This document shows positions 49,361 to 56,539 of a stretch of 57,708 nucleotides of DNA, one piece after another (positions within the stretch are counted from its first letter, which is position 1; each line of letters begins with the position of its first letter). The translations under genes were made by a program, and so were the position numbers. This stretch comes from an uncultured Peptococcaceae bacterium (GTDB lineage Bacteria > Bacillota > Peptococcia > Peptococcales > Peptococcaceae): positions 1 to 57,708 of the forward strand of contig CALJRU010000039.1 in the NCBI GenBank assembly GCA_937976375.1. Reading direction: 5' to 3'. The notes beneath the pieces are model-generated. The model was given only the letters and a program-made list of their open reading frames with translations. It made no database searches and was not told where the DNA came from.

Positions 49361-49950
49361 ATGGCAGCCCCCGCGCGCCGCGTTCCAACTCCAAACGCTA
49401 TGCTGCGCTGTTCGACGCCTGCTGCCCCGTCGAAACCGACTACTATAATTTGAACAAGAACAACCACCAGACGCTCATCGACGCCATGGCCACGCACACC
49501 GACGTCGTATTCATCTTCCCGCTCTACGCCGACGGCATTCCTGTGACCCTGCTTCATTTTTTGAAAGCCCTCGAAGCGCAGCCGCCGGAAACCAAGCCCG
49601 TGGTCTCTGTCCTTATCAACTGCGGCTTTCTCGAATATGAGCAGAACGACATTGCCGTGCGCATGATGCAGCTGTTCTGCGCCCAGAACGGCTACGATTT
49701 TGGCAGCGTGCTGCGCATCGGCAGCGGAGAAGCCATCCTCGACACCCCTTTCAAATTCGTCGTCACCCGTGCCATGAAACGCTTCGCCGCCTCCATTGTC
49801 GATTGGCAGTATGGCAGCTACCAGGCAAAAATGCCGCTGCCCAAACCGCTGTTCATCCACGCCTCCACCCAATACTGGGAAGCCTATGGCCGCAAAAACG
49901 GCCTCACCAAAAAAGACATGCAGACCATGACCATCGAAGGGCGCTCTTAA
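49339..49950 (+). CDS. NAD(P)H-dependent FMN reductase-like protein
   Basis: 203-residue flavodoxin-fold protein. The FMN phosphate loop is visible at the N-terminus (ILLINGSPRAPRSNSKRYA), followed by the sequence VVFIFPLYADGIPVTLLHFLKALE, the second flavin loop of this family. It probably reduces FMN or a quinone; the substrate is not known. The start ATG 49339 lies inside the end of the preceding flavodoxin-like gene (GAGGTG upstream). A terminator follows. Confidence 0.8.
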   Translation: MGKILLINGSPRAPRSNSKRYAALFDACCPVETDYYNLNKNNHQTLIDAMATHTDVVFIFPLYADGIPVTLLHFLKALEAQPPETKPVVSVLINCGFLEYEQNDIAVRMMQLFCAQNGYDFGSVLRIGSGEAILDTPFKFVVTRAMKRFAASIVDWQYGSYQAKMPLPKPLFIHASTQYWEAYGRKNGLTKKDMQTMTIEGRS

Positions 49951-49970
49951 AAACGCATATACAGCATCAA

Positions 49971-50009
49971 CAACCTGTGTCGTTATCAAACGGCACAGGT
50001 TGTTTTTTT
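49971..50009 (+). terminator. Terminator of the flavodoxin-like pair
   Basis: CAACCTGTG (49971-49979) / CACAGGTTG (49994-50002) plus seven Ts. It is followed at once by the palindrome AAGAGCGCTCTT (50010-50021). Confidence 0.92.
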
Positions 50010-50043
50010 AAGAGCGCTCTTATTTTGAAAAACGTGCATGAAA

Positions 50044-50107
50044 ATGACAGTTCTGTGACAATTGTGGGGAGTCTATGGAGAAAATGTGGTTTTTGCGGTA
50101 TTATAAT
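50044..50107 (+). promoter_or_regulatory. Repeat element and promoter of the M23 hydrolase gene
   Basis: ATGACA-N5-GTGACA (50044-50060; on the minus strand TGTCAC-N5-TGTCAT) ends 41 bp before TATAAT (50102-50107). The same element and spacing occur at 53182-53245. The repeat is close to the WalR box (TGTWAH-N5-TGTWAH), which controls cell-wall hydrolases in other Bacillota. After TATAAT both promoters continue with AAGTTTCACG. Confidence 0.6.
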
Positions 50108-50253
50108 AGAAGTTTCACGTATGTAATATGGCAAAAAAATGGCAAAATTTCAGCTAAGAACAGAAACAGACATTTGACAGGTGTCTAATGGAGAATGGCT
50201 TTGACAACATTTTTCGTGGCCCTCAACCTGTCGAAGGAAGGACGTGACCCTAT

Positions 50254-51477
50254 TTGAATTTAAAAAAATGGACCAGTACACTGACGCTTTGCGCAGTGAC
50301 CCTCGCTTGCACAGCCATGCCAGCTGCTGCAGGGGATACCGCATTTGTTGGTCAGGCGACCAAGCCTAATCTGCAGGCTGCTGCAGATGCCATGAGCGCA
50401 GCCATGAACCAGATGAACAATGGTTCTTCTGGCGGCACAGTTACCACCCCTGGCAACAACGGATCTACTCAGACCCCGGCCACCGGTGACACAGAAGCTG
50501 TCGGCGTCGATTATGTATCGCTGTCTAACCCAGCTCAGACCATCGACGGACAGACCTATCTGCCTCTGCGCACCACCTTTGCTGCACTCAAAGACGCAGC
50601 TCTGACTGTAGACTGGAAGCCAGAAGGCCAGCAGAAGATCAAGCTCACCACCAGCGGCGGCACTTCCTATGAAGTGTATCTCACCGCTTCTGAAGATGGC
50701 GTGCAGATTCAGCAGGGCGGCACCACTTACGCACTGAAAAATGTCAGTGGCACCACCTACGTTCCACTCGCTTTCTTCCAGGGTATCATTCCTAATGTAA
50801 GCCTTGGCCTGTCCGGCAGCCAGATTCTCGTGCTGACGGCAAAGAGCGGCGACAGCGTTTGGAGCAGCAATTTCTGGGGCAATATGAACAGCTATCAGGC
50901 ACCTGTTGCAGAACCGGAACCAGAACCAACTCCGGAGCCAACACCAGAACCTGAAAAACCAGATGTGACCTATCCAACCGTTGATACTCCAGTGGTTACC
51001 CCACCAACGGACAACAATACCGGCAATGGCGGTTCCACCGGCGGTTCTAACAACGGCGGCGGCAGCAGCAATGGCGGCATCGTCATCGGTGACAGCCTGC
51101 TCTGGCCAGCCAACAGCCATTACATCACCTCTAATTACGGCTACCGCATCGACCCAGTCGGCGGTATCCTTGGCGATTTCCACCTTGGCCTCGACATCGC
51201 TGGTTCTGTTGGTGATCCTGTCTATGCAGCACAGGGCGGCACCGTTATTCGTGCATCCTGGTTCTCCACCTATGGCAACTGTGTAGATATTCAGCACCCA
51301 AGCGGCCTCGTTACCCGCTATGCGCACCTCAGCGCGTACCATGTCTCTGTTGGCGACACCGTCAGCCAGGGCCAGATCATCGCTGACATCGGTGCAACCG
51401 GTAACGTTACTGGTCCACATCTCCACTTTGAAACCATCGTCAATGGCAGCACAGTGGACCCACAATCTTACTTTTAA
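50254..51477 (+). CDS. Secreted stalk-domain M23 peptidoglycan peptidase
   Basis: 407-residue exported cell-wall hydrolase. I use TTG 50254: AAGGACGTGA, an extended match to the 3' end of 16S rRNA, lies six bases upstream, and the paralogue at 53407 has the same arrangement. Signal peptide (NLKKWTSTLTLCAVTLACTAM, cut near AAA-G), a stalk domain pair (about 80-215; TIDGQTYLPLRTTFAALKDAALTVDW), a Pro/Glu/Thr then Gly/Asn/Ser linker (about 220-280), and a C-terminal M23 domain with H-x3-D (FHLGLDIAG) and HLHF zinc ligands. It would cut peptidoglycan cross-bridges. Confidence 0.9.
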   Translation: MNLKKWTSTLTLCAVTLACTAMPAAAGDTAFVGQATKPNLQAAADAMSAAMNQMNNGSSGGTVTTPGNNGSTQTPATGDTEAVGVDYVSLSNPAQTIDGQTYLPLRTTFAALKDAALTVDWKPEGQQKIKLTTSGGTSYEVYLTASEDGVQIQQGGTTYALKNVSGTTYVPLAFFQGIIPNVSLGLSGSQILVLTAKSGDSVWSSNFWGNMNSYQAPVAEPEPEPTPEPTPEPEKPDVTYPTVDTPVVTPPTDNNTGNGGSTGGSNNGGGSSNGGIVIGDSLLWPANSHYITSNYGYRIDPVGGILGDFHLGLDIAGSVGDPVYAAQGGTVIRASWFSTYGNCVDIQHPSGLVTRYAHLSAYHVSVGDTVSQGQIIADIGATGNVTGPHLHFETIVNGSTVDPQSYF

Positions 51478-51492
51478 TTGACCCATCAAAGG

Positions 51493-51521
51493 CGCTCAGA
51501 GCCGATCTGAGCGTTTTTTTT
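51493..51521 (+). terminator. Terminator of the M23 hydrolase gene
   Basis: CGCTCAGA (51493-51500) / TCTGAGCG (51506-51513) with eight Ts. Confidence 0.92.
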
Positions 51522-51602
51522 CATGCCTGTGAACAAATTCCTTCATATAATATAGGCCGATTGTGCAACATCACAGATGCCGCCTTCGAACAATAAGCAA
51601 CA

Positions 51603-51660
51603 AAAAAGTGACAGCGCGTTACCCATGACTCATGCAACAGCGCTGTCACTTTTTATACAC
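51603..51660. terminator. Orphan 15-bp hairpin
   Basis: AAAAAGTGACAGCGC (51603-51617) pairs perfectly with GCGCTGTCACTTTTT (51640-51654), loop of 22 bases. With T-runs on both sides it could terminate in either direction, yet no gene ends here, since the M23 gene already has its own terminator. It may end an unrecognised transcript or be a mobile-element relic. Confidence 0.7.
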
Positions 51661-51703
51661 ATGATTGCACAGGATGTTCACCAGGTAATGCCCCAAAAAT
51701 AGC

Positions 51704-51961
51704 CGCTGAACGCTCAAAATAGGGAGAGGATGGTCGTTTTGGGCGCAAAAGCGGCGCAATGTCCCCATTTTCTAGTAGAAATCATGCGCCAACGCGCCAT
51801 GCTCCGCCCGAAAAAATGGCCTTGTGGGCGATTCGTGACAAAAGTTACAGCCTGTCGACTCGTGTTATTTTTCACGAGAAAAATGAAGAACGTATATTCG
51901 ATGAAAAGTTGGTGATCTTTTTAGTGCAATCCGCTGAAACCCGCTCAATAAAGGGGGATGG
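51704..51961 (+). other. Gene-free stretch with imperfect direct repeat
   Basis: Between the orphan hairpin and the next gene (51661-52113) I find no convincing gene; two short frames (51730-51915, 51759-52028) lack ribosome binding sites. The motif GCTGAACGCTC...GGGAGAGGATGG (51704-51731) recurs as GCTGAAACCCGCTC...GGGGGATGG near 51934-51961. Between them are TCGTGACAAAAGTTACA (51833-51849) and a small hairpin (CTCGTG/CACGAG). This could be a structured leader or a small RNA. Confidence 0.4.
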
Positions 51962-52113
51962 CGCCTGGTTACAAAATCATGGGCAAAGCGATTTAATACT
52001 TAACAATAAATTGACATATTTCCCATGAACCTTGCCAAAGACAAAATAGATATGTTAGCATAGCGCCTGTCGATGAAAAACAGAAACACAAAGAAAAGGA
52101 CGTGATCCCCATC

Positions 52114-52998
52114 ATGAAACAGAAATCCATCGCAGCCATCTTATTGATCGCACTCGGTATCAGCAGCCTCGGCGCAGTGCCTGCATTCGCAGACGACACT
52201 GCAGCGGTTGAAGCAGCTACAGAACAAACTTCGGCCCTGCAAGGCGCTACCAGTGATTACCATATTGACAACTACCAGCTGAGCGCATCCGTCATCAATG
52301 AAGAAGGCACCCTTTATCTGCCGCTGCGCAGCACCCTCGAAGCGCTTGGCGCCAGCGTAACCACCAATCCAGACAAACAGGAACGCAAGCTCAAACTCAC
52401 CACTTCCAGCGGTGACACGCAGCTTTACTATAACGAAGCCGGCACTGCCATCTCCACCTCAGCAAACGGCAACTATTACAATATTAAAGTGATCAACAAC
52501 ACCACCTACGCACCAATGGCCTTCATCCAGGAATTGACCAACCGCGTGGTCTCCGTGCATGACAACAACCTCATGCTTATCAAAGTAGACGACAGCGCCA
52601 TTTGGAAAACGCTCGAAGCATACAGCATCGATGCTGCTTACATCAAAAAGAGCATCGGTGAACAAATCGTTGAAACAGCCATGAAATACATTGGCGTGCC
52701 ATATGTATGGGGCGGCACCAGCCCAAGCGGCTTCGACTGCAGCGGCTTGGTTCAGTATGTCTATGCTGAAAACGGTATCTCCATCCCACGTGTCACCTAC
52801 AGCCAACAGGCTGCAGCAACACCAGTGTCCTTCAGCGATCTTCAGCCTGGCGACCTCGTATTCTGGGGCGGCAGCGCATACCACGTAGGCATCTACATCG
52901 GTGACGGCAAATACATCCATTCTCCAGCACCAGGCCAGAGCGTCTGCATCCAAAGCTACAGCGCTTACCCATTCACCAGCGCTGGCCGCATCGTGTAA
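52114..52998 (+). CDS. Secreted stalk-domain NlpC/P60 hydrolase
   Basis: 294-residue exported endopeptidase. ATG 52114 lies after AAGGACGTGATC, an 11-of-12 match to the anti-Shine-Dalgarno complement. Signal peptide MKQKSIAAILLIALGISSLG (cut near AFA-D), a stalk domain (about 45-165; TLYLPLRSTLEALGASVTTNPD), then NlpC/P60 (about 185-294): catalytic Cys in FDCSGLVQYVY, His in AYHVGIYIGDG, and the third polar residue in YIHSPAPGQSV. The catalytic domain is almost identical to that of the 53407 gene. It probably cuts peptidoglycan stem peptides. Confidence 0.92.
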   Translation: MKQKSIAAILLIALGISSLGAVPAFADDTAAVEAATEQTSALQGATSDYHIDNYQLSASVINEEGTLYLPLRSTLEALGASVTTNPDKQERKLKLTTSSGDTQLYYNEAGTAISTSANGNYYNIKVINNTTYAPMAFIQELTNRVVSVHDNNLMLIKVDDSAIWKTLEAYSIDAAYIKKSIGEQIVETAMKYIGVPYVWGGTSPSGFDCSGLVQYVYAENGISIPRVTYSQQAAATPVSFSDLQPGDLVFWGGSAYHVGIYIGDGKYIHSPAPGQSVCIQSYSAYPFTSAGRIV

Positions 52999-53065
52999 AC
53001 AATAATCTGAAAACTATTTACAAAACCTTGGCAAATTGTTACTTTTGTCACGAACTGTAAAAAAC

Positions 53066-53090
53066 AGGGGAACGTAAGTTCCCCTATTTT
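53066..53090 (+). terminator. Terminator of the 52114 hydrolase gene
   Basis: AGGGGAAC (53066-53073) / GTTCCCCT (53078-53085), four-base loop, then ATTTTC. Confidence 0.88.
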
Positions 53091-53111
53091 CGTTACATTC
53101 TGCCTGACCGA

Positions 53112-53142
53112 GGCTCTGCAAATGCCTTCGCAGCGCCTTTTT
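53112..53142 (+). terminator. Second terminator-like hairpin
   Basis: GGCTCTGC (53112-53119) pairs with GCAGCGCC (53130-53137), one mismatch, followed by TTTTT. It is enclosed by a further pairing, TGCCTG-A-CCG (53101-53110) with CGGCAGGCA (about 53156-53164), so a larger fold is possible. Confidence 0.5.
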
Positions 53143-53181
53143 CACGCCTTTTTACCGGCAGGCAACCAATCGTAACAGTCA

Positions 53182-53245
53182 GCAACAGTTTAGTGACAAT
53201 TCCTTGCAAAACCTGTTCAAATACACATTTTTCCTGTATTATAAT
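53182..53245 (+). promoter_or_regulatory. Repeat element and promoter of the 53407 hydrolase gene
   Basis: GCAACA-N5-GTGACA (53182-53198) ends 41 bp before TATAAT (53240-53245), the same spacing as upstream of the M23 gene, and GTAACA at 53172-53177 is a further half-site. TTCAAA (53216-53221) is a possible -35. The leader to TTG 53407 is about 155 bases. Confidence 0.6.
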
Positions 53246-53406
53246 AAAAGTTTCACGATCATATGACGAGTATGAACAGTGCGTGTGCGAATCTTCACAT
53301 ATGCACTCGAAAAAAAGGATATTTGACGGGCAGCTAAAAGATTATTAAACGAAACAAGAAACAACCCTCATCGACCACGCCCCGTCAAAGGAAGGACGTG
53401 ACCTCT

Positions 53407-54588
53407 TTGAATTTGAAAAAATGGACGACCGTATTGACACTCTGCGCTGTAACCTTTGCCGCTGGCACCACTGGTGTGGCACCAGCCCTCGCAGCAGACA
53501 CCGCCATCGTTGGCGAAGCCGTAACGCCTAACCTCGAAGCAGCCGCTCAGGCAATGGCAGCCGCTACGCAGAAACTCAACAATGGTAGCACACAAACACC
53601 TGTAGTTGATAACAACAGCAGCGCTCAGAAACCAAGCAATGGTGACACTGAATCCGTTGGCGTTGACTATGTCAGCCTCAGCAACCCAGCCACCACCATC
53701 GACGGTCAGACTTACCTGCCACTGCGTGCCACCCTCGAAGCCATGAAAGATCAGGCGCTTCAAGTAGAATGGAAGGCAGACGGCCAGCAGAAACTCAAAC
53801 TCTTCAACAGCAGCGTTTCCTATGAAGTGTACCTCACCGCTGATGGCAGCGGCCTGCAGATCCAGCAGGGCGGCACCACCTACGCTGTGAAGAATGTTGG
53901 CGACGTGATCTATGTGCCACTGAGCTTCTTCCAGGCCATCATCCCTAACGACACCATTAGCCTTTCCGGCACCAACATCATCGTCCTTACCGCAAACGAC
54001 GGTGCTACCGTTTGGACCAGCAATTTCTGGGGCAATATGAACAGCTACCAGGCACCAGTTGTGGAAACACCAACCGTGGAAAGCCCAACTGTTGAAACGC
54101 CAAGCGTCAGCACCCCTGACGTCACCTATCCAGATGTCAACACCCCATCCACCGATAACAGCAATAGCAACAGCACCACCCAGCCCCCTAGCGTCGACCA
54201 GGGTACTGTTGATGAAATCGTCAATGGCATTTCCGACGGCACCGCGCGTGCCATCATCGCCAGTGCCATGAAATACCTCGGTGTGCCATATGTATGGGGC
54301 GGCACCAGCCCAAGCGGCTTCGACTGCAGCGGTTTGGTACAATATGTTTTCGCTGAAAACGGCATCAGCCTGCCACGTACCACCTACGAACAGCAGGCCG
54401 TTGTTGCACCAGTTTCCCTCGTGGCTTTGCAGCCTGGCGACCTCGTATTCTGGGGCGGCAGCGCTTACCACGTCGGCATCTACATTGGCGACGGCATGTA
54501 CATCCACGCACCAGCACCTGGTCAGAGCGTTTGCATTCAGAGCTACGACGCTTATCCATACACCAGCGGCGGCCGCGTGCTCGTCTAA
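53407..54588 (+). CDS. Secreted stalk-domain NlpC/P60 hydrolase, chimera-like
   Basis: 393-residue exported cell-wall hydrolase. TTG 53407 (NLKKWTTVLTL) is preferred because AAGGACGTGA ends five bases upstream, as in its paralogue at 50254; a GTG three codons earlier overlaps the binding site. Residues 1-210 (signal peptide, linker, paired stalk domains, WTSNFWGNMNSYQAPV) match the M23 protein at 50254, whereas residues 280-393 (NlpC/P60; FDCSGLVQYVF, AYHVGIYIGDG) match the 52114 protein. Pro/Thr/Val repeats (VETPTVESPTVETP) join the two. It looks like a fusion of the two neighbours' modules. Confidence 0.9.
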   Translation: MNLKKWTTVLTLCAVTFAAGTTGVAPALAADTAIVGEAVTPNLEAAAQAMAAATQKLNNGSTQTPVVDNNSSAQKPSNGDTESVGVDYVSLSNPATTIDGQTYLPLRATLEAMKDQALQVEWKADGQQKLKLFNSSVSYEVYLTADGSGLQIQQGGTTYAVKNVGDVIYVPLSFFQAIIPNDTISLSGTNIIVLTANDGATVWTSNFWGNMNSYQAPVVETPTVESPTVETPSVSTPDVTYPDVNTPSTDNSNSNSTTQPPSVDQGTVDEIVNGISDGTARAIIASAMKYLGVPYVWGGTSPSGFDCSGLVQYVFAENGISLPRTTYEQQAVVAPVSLVALQPGDLVFWGGSAYHVGIYIGDGMYIHAPAPGQSVCIQSYDAYPYTSGGRVLV

Positions 54589-54607
54589 TCGACAGATTCG
54601 ATCATTC

Positions 54608-54641
54608 ATCCCTCTCAGAACAGCTGAGAGGGATTTTTTTA
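54608..54641 (+). terminator. Terminator of the 53407 hydrolase gene
   Basis: ATCCCTCTCAG (54608-54618) / CTGAGAGGGAT (54624-54634), five-base loop, seven Ts. Confidence 0.94.
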
Positions 54642-54831
54642 TGCCCGCTCAGCGTGCGAAAGAAGGAGCAATCAAGAATTTTTTGTGGTCATAGCAAGAC
54701 ACTAGTGTTATTATAAAATAAGAAGATTTCGCCAATAGCTCGCGCACGGCAGCGGCTGGCACCGATATACCCCCCGGTCAGCAAACGACCGCCATTTCGA
54801 AAAATGAACGCATGAAAGAGAGGAATGCACC

Positions 54832-55620
54832 ATGAATATCGCCCGAATCAACTACAACCAGCAGCTCTACTATGCTTCCATCGACACCGTCAACGACGTT
54901 GCCACCCTCATCGACGGCGACATCTTTGGCCGCGACATCGAACTCACCAACACCACCCTGCCGCTGGACGACTGCACCCTGCTGGCGCCTGTCAACCCAC
55001 GCCACGTGTACGCCATCGGCCTCAACTACGCGGCCCACGTTGATGAATTCAAGCACATCGACCCAACCCGTGCCAATCCGGACGATCCGATCGCCTTCCT
55101 CTGTGCATCAACAGCCATCACCGGCCCCAACACGCCGATCGCTATCAGCCGCCTCGACCACACCGTCGACTACGAAGGCGAACTCGTCGCCGTCATCGGC
55201 CGCCGCTGCAGCCGTGTCAGCGAAGCCAACGCCCTGGACTACGTCCTCGGCTACACCTGCGGCAACGACGTCTCTGACCGCACCTATCAAAACGCTGACA
55301 AACAATGGCTGCGCGCAAAATCCCAGCCAACCTACAAACCTCTCGGCCCATGGATTGTCACCGACATCAAAGACCCACAGAACCTCTCTGTGCGCTCCTA
55401 TCTCAACGGTGAACTCCGCCAGGATGGCAACAGCAGCCTCATGATCTTCTCCATCGCACGGCTCATTGCCCATCTTTCCGCCTTCACCACCCTCTATCCA
55501 GGCGACCTCATCTACAGCGGCACCCCAGCTGGTGTCGGCCACATCGCCCCTGGCGACACCGTCACCGTCGCCATCGAAGGCATCGGCACCCTCACCAACT
55601 CCGTCATCGCCGCCGAATAA
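54832..55620 (+). CDS. Fumarylacetoacetate hydrolase-family protein
   Basis: 262-residue FAH-family enzyme, the group that hydrolyses or decarboxylates acylpyruvates and 2-oxo-diacids (for example oxaloacetate). Family elements are the VYAIGLNYAAH motif, the metal-binding glutamates in VDYEGELVAVIG, the GYTCGNDVSDR loop, and the C-terminal LYPGDLIYSGTPAGVGHIAPGD. The actual substrate cannot be told. ATG 54832 follows GAGAGGAATGC. It has its own terminator. The 243-bp gap before it holds the previous terminator and nothing else I can name. Confidence 0.9.
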   Translation: MNIARINYNQQLYYASIDTVNDVATLIDGDIFGRDIELTNTTLPLDDCTLLAPVNPRHVYAIGLNYAAHVDEFKHIDPTRANPDDPIAFLCASTAITGPNTPIAISRLDHTVDYEGELVAVIGRRCSRVSEANALDYVLGYTCGNDVSDRTYQNADKQWLRAKSQPTYKPLGPWIVTDIKDPQNLSVRSYLNGELRQDGNSSLMIFSIARLIAHLSAFTTLYPGDLIYSGTPAGVGHIAPGDTVTVAIEGIGTLTNSVIAAE

Positions 55621-55634
55621 ACCCTTGCAGCACA

Positions 55635-55668
55635 AGCGCCGACCAGTTCCGCTGGTCGGCGCTTTTTA
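55635..55668 (+). terminator. Terminator of the FAH-family gene
   Basis: GCGCCGACCAG (55636-55646) / CTGGTCGGCGC (55652-55662), five-base loop, five Ts. Confidence 0.94.
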
Positions 55669-55855
55669 TGCTTTTCTTCAAAAACGGCAGCGCTCGCATT
55701 CAAAACCAAATCCCGCCGCCACCCGCTCCGCATTGCCTGGCATCAGTCATTCGCTATATCATTAGTTTATTTCTATTTGTATAGACTAATAAGATTTGGT
55801 ATTCTCTAAATATAGTGCTAAATAGCGCCAATCATACTATAAGGAGGAACCCATT

Positions 55856-56539
55856 ATGAGACAACGCAAATTGACCGATCAACAACGCCTTGACGCCGTC
55901 CACGCTTACCTGGCGGGCGCTGGCAGCTACCAAACCATTGCTGAACAGTTCCAAATCAGTTCGCGCACCCTGCGCGACCTCGTTGCCCTCTACCAGAGCC
56001 AGGGCGAAGACGCCCTCCATAGCCCCTCCAGCAACAACTACTACCCGCCGGAGCTCAAACGGCAAGCCGTCGAAGATTACCAGTCCGGCCGCGGCATCCA
56101 GCGCGACATCTGTAAAAAATACAACATACGTGCCCGCACCCAGCTGCGCGCCTGGATTCGCCAATACAGCAGCGATGCAGACCTCCAGCCGCAAACACGC
56201 AGCACCACCACACGCACCACAGTGCCAGGCCGCAAAACCACCCTCGAAGAGCGCGTTGAGATCGTCTGCTACTGTCTCGCAAATGGCAAAGACTATGACC
56301 TCGCCATCAACACCTACCACATCAGTTACCAGCAAGTCTACTCCTGGGTGCGCAAATACCAGGACTTCGGCCTCGAAGGCCTCCTCGACAAACGCGGCAA
56401 ACGCAAAGACCCCGCTGCCATGACCCACGTCGAACGCCTGCAATCAGAAAACAAACTCCTGCAAGCCGAAATACAACGCCTGCAAACCGAAAACACAGCC
56501 CTAAAAAAACTCCACCAGCTCGAAAGGAGGTGGGGTTGA
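55856..56539 (+). CDS. IS3-family transposase OrfA
   Basis: 227-residue DNA-binding subunit. It has two or three helix-turn-helix units (TDQQRLDAVHAYLAGAGSYQTIAEQFQISSRTLRDLV; ELKRQAVEDYQSGRGIQRDICKKYNIRARTQLRAW; LEERVEIVCYCLANGKDYDLAINTYHISYQQVYSWVRKYQ) and a C-terminal leucine zipper (VERLQSENKLLQAEIQRLQTENTALKKLHQLE). This longer OrfA with repeated helix-turn-helix units is typical of IS150-type elements. A run of seven A at 56503-56509 (A AAA AAA in frame) lies before its stop and would allow a -1 shift into OrfB. ATG 55856 follows AAGGAGGAACC. Confidence 0.9.
   Translation: MRQRKLTDQQRLDAVHAYLAGAGSYQTIAEQFQISSRTLRDLVALYQSQGEDALHSPSSNNYYPPELKRQAVEDYQSGRGIQRDICKKYNIRARTQLRAWIRQYSSDADLQPQTRSTTTRTTVPGRKTTLEERVEIVCYCLANGKDYDLAINTYHISYQQVYSWVRKYQDFGLEGLLDKRGKRKDPAAMTHVERLQSENKLLQAEIQRLQTENTALKKLHQLERRWG

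Noticed and set aside
51759..52028. 89-codon frame in the gap before the 52114 gene
   Set aside because: No ribosome binding site, mixed composition without membrane or domain character; the region looks regulatory instead.
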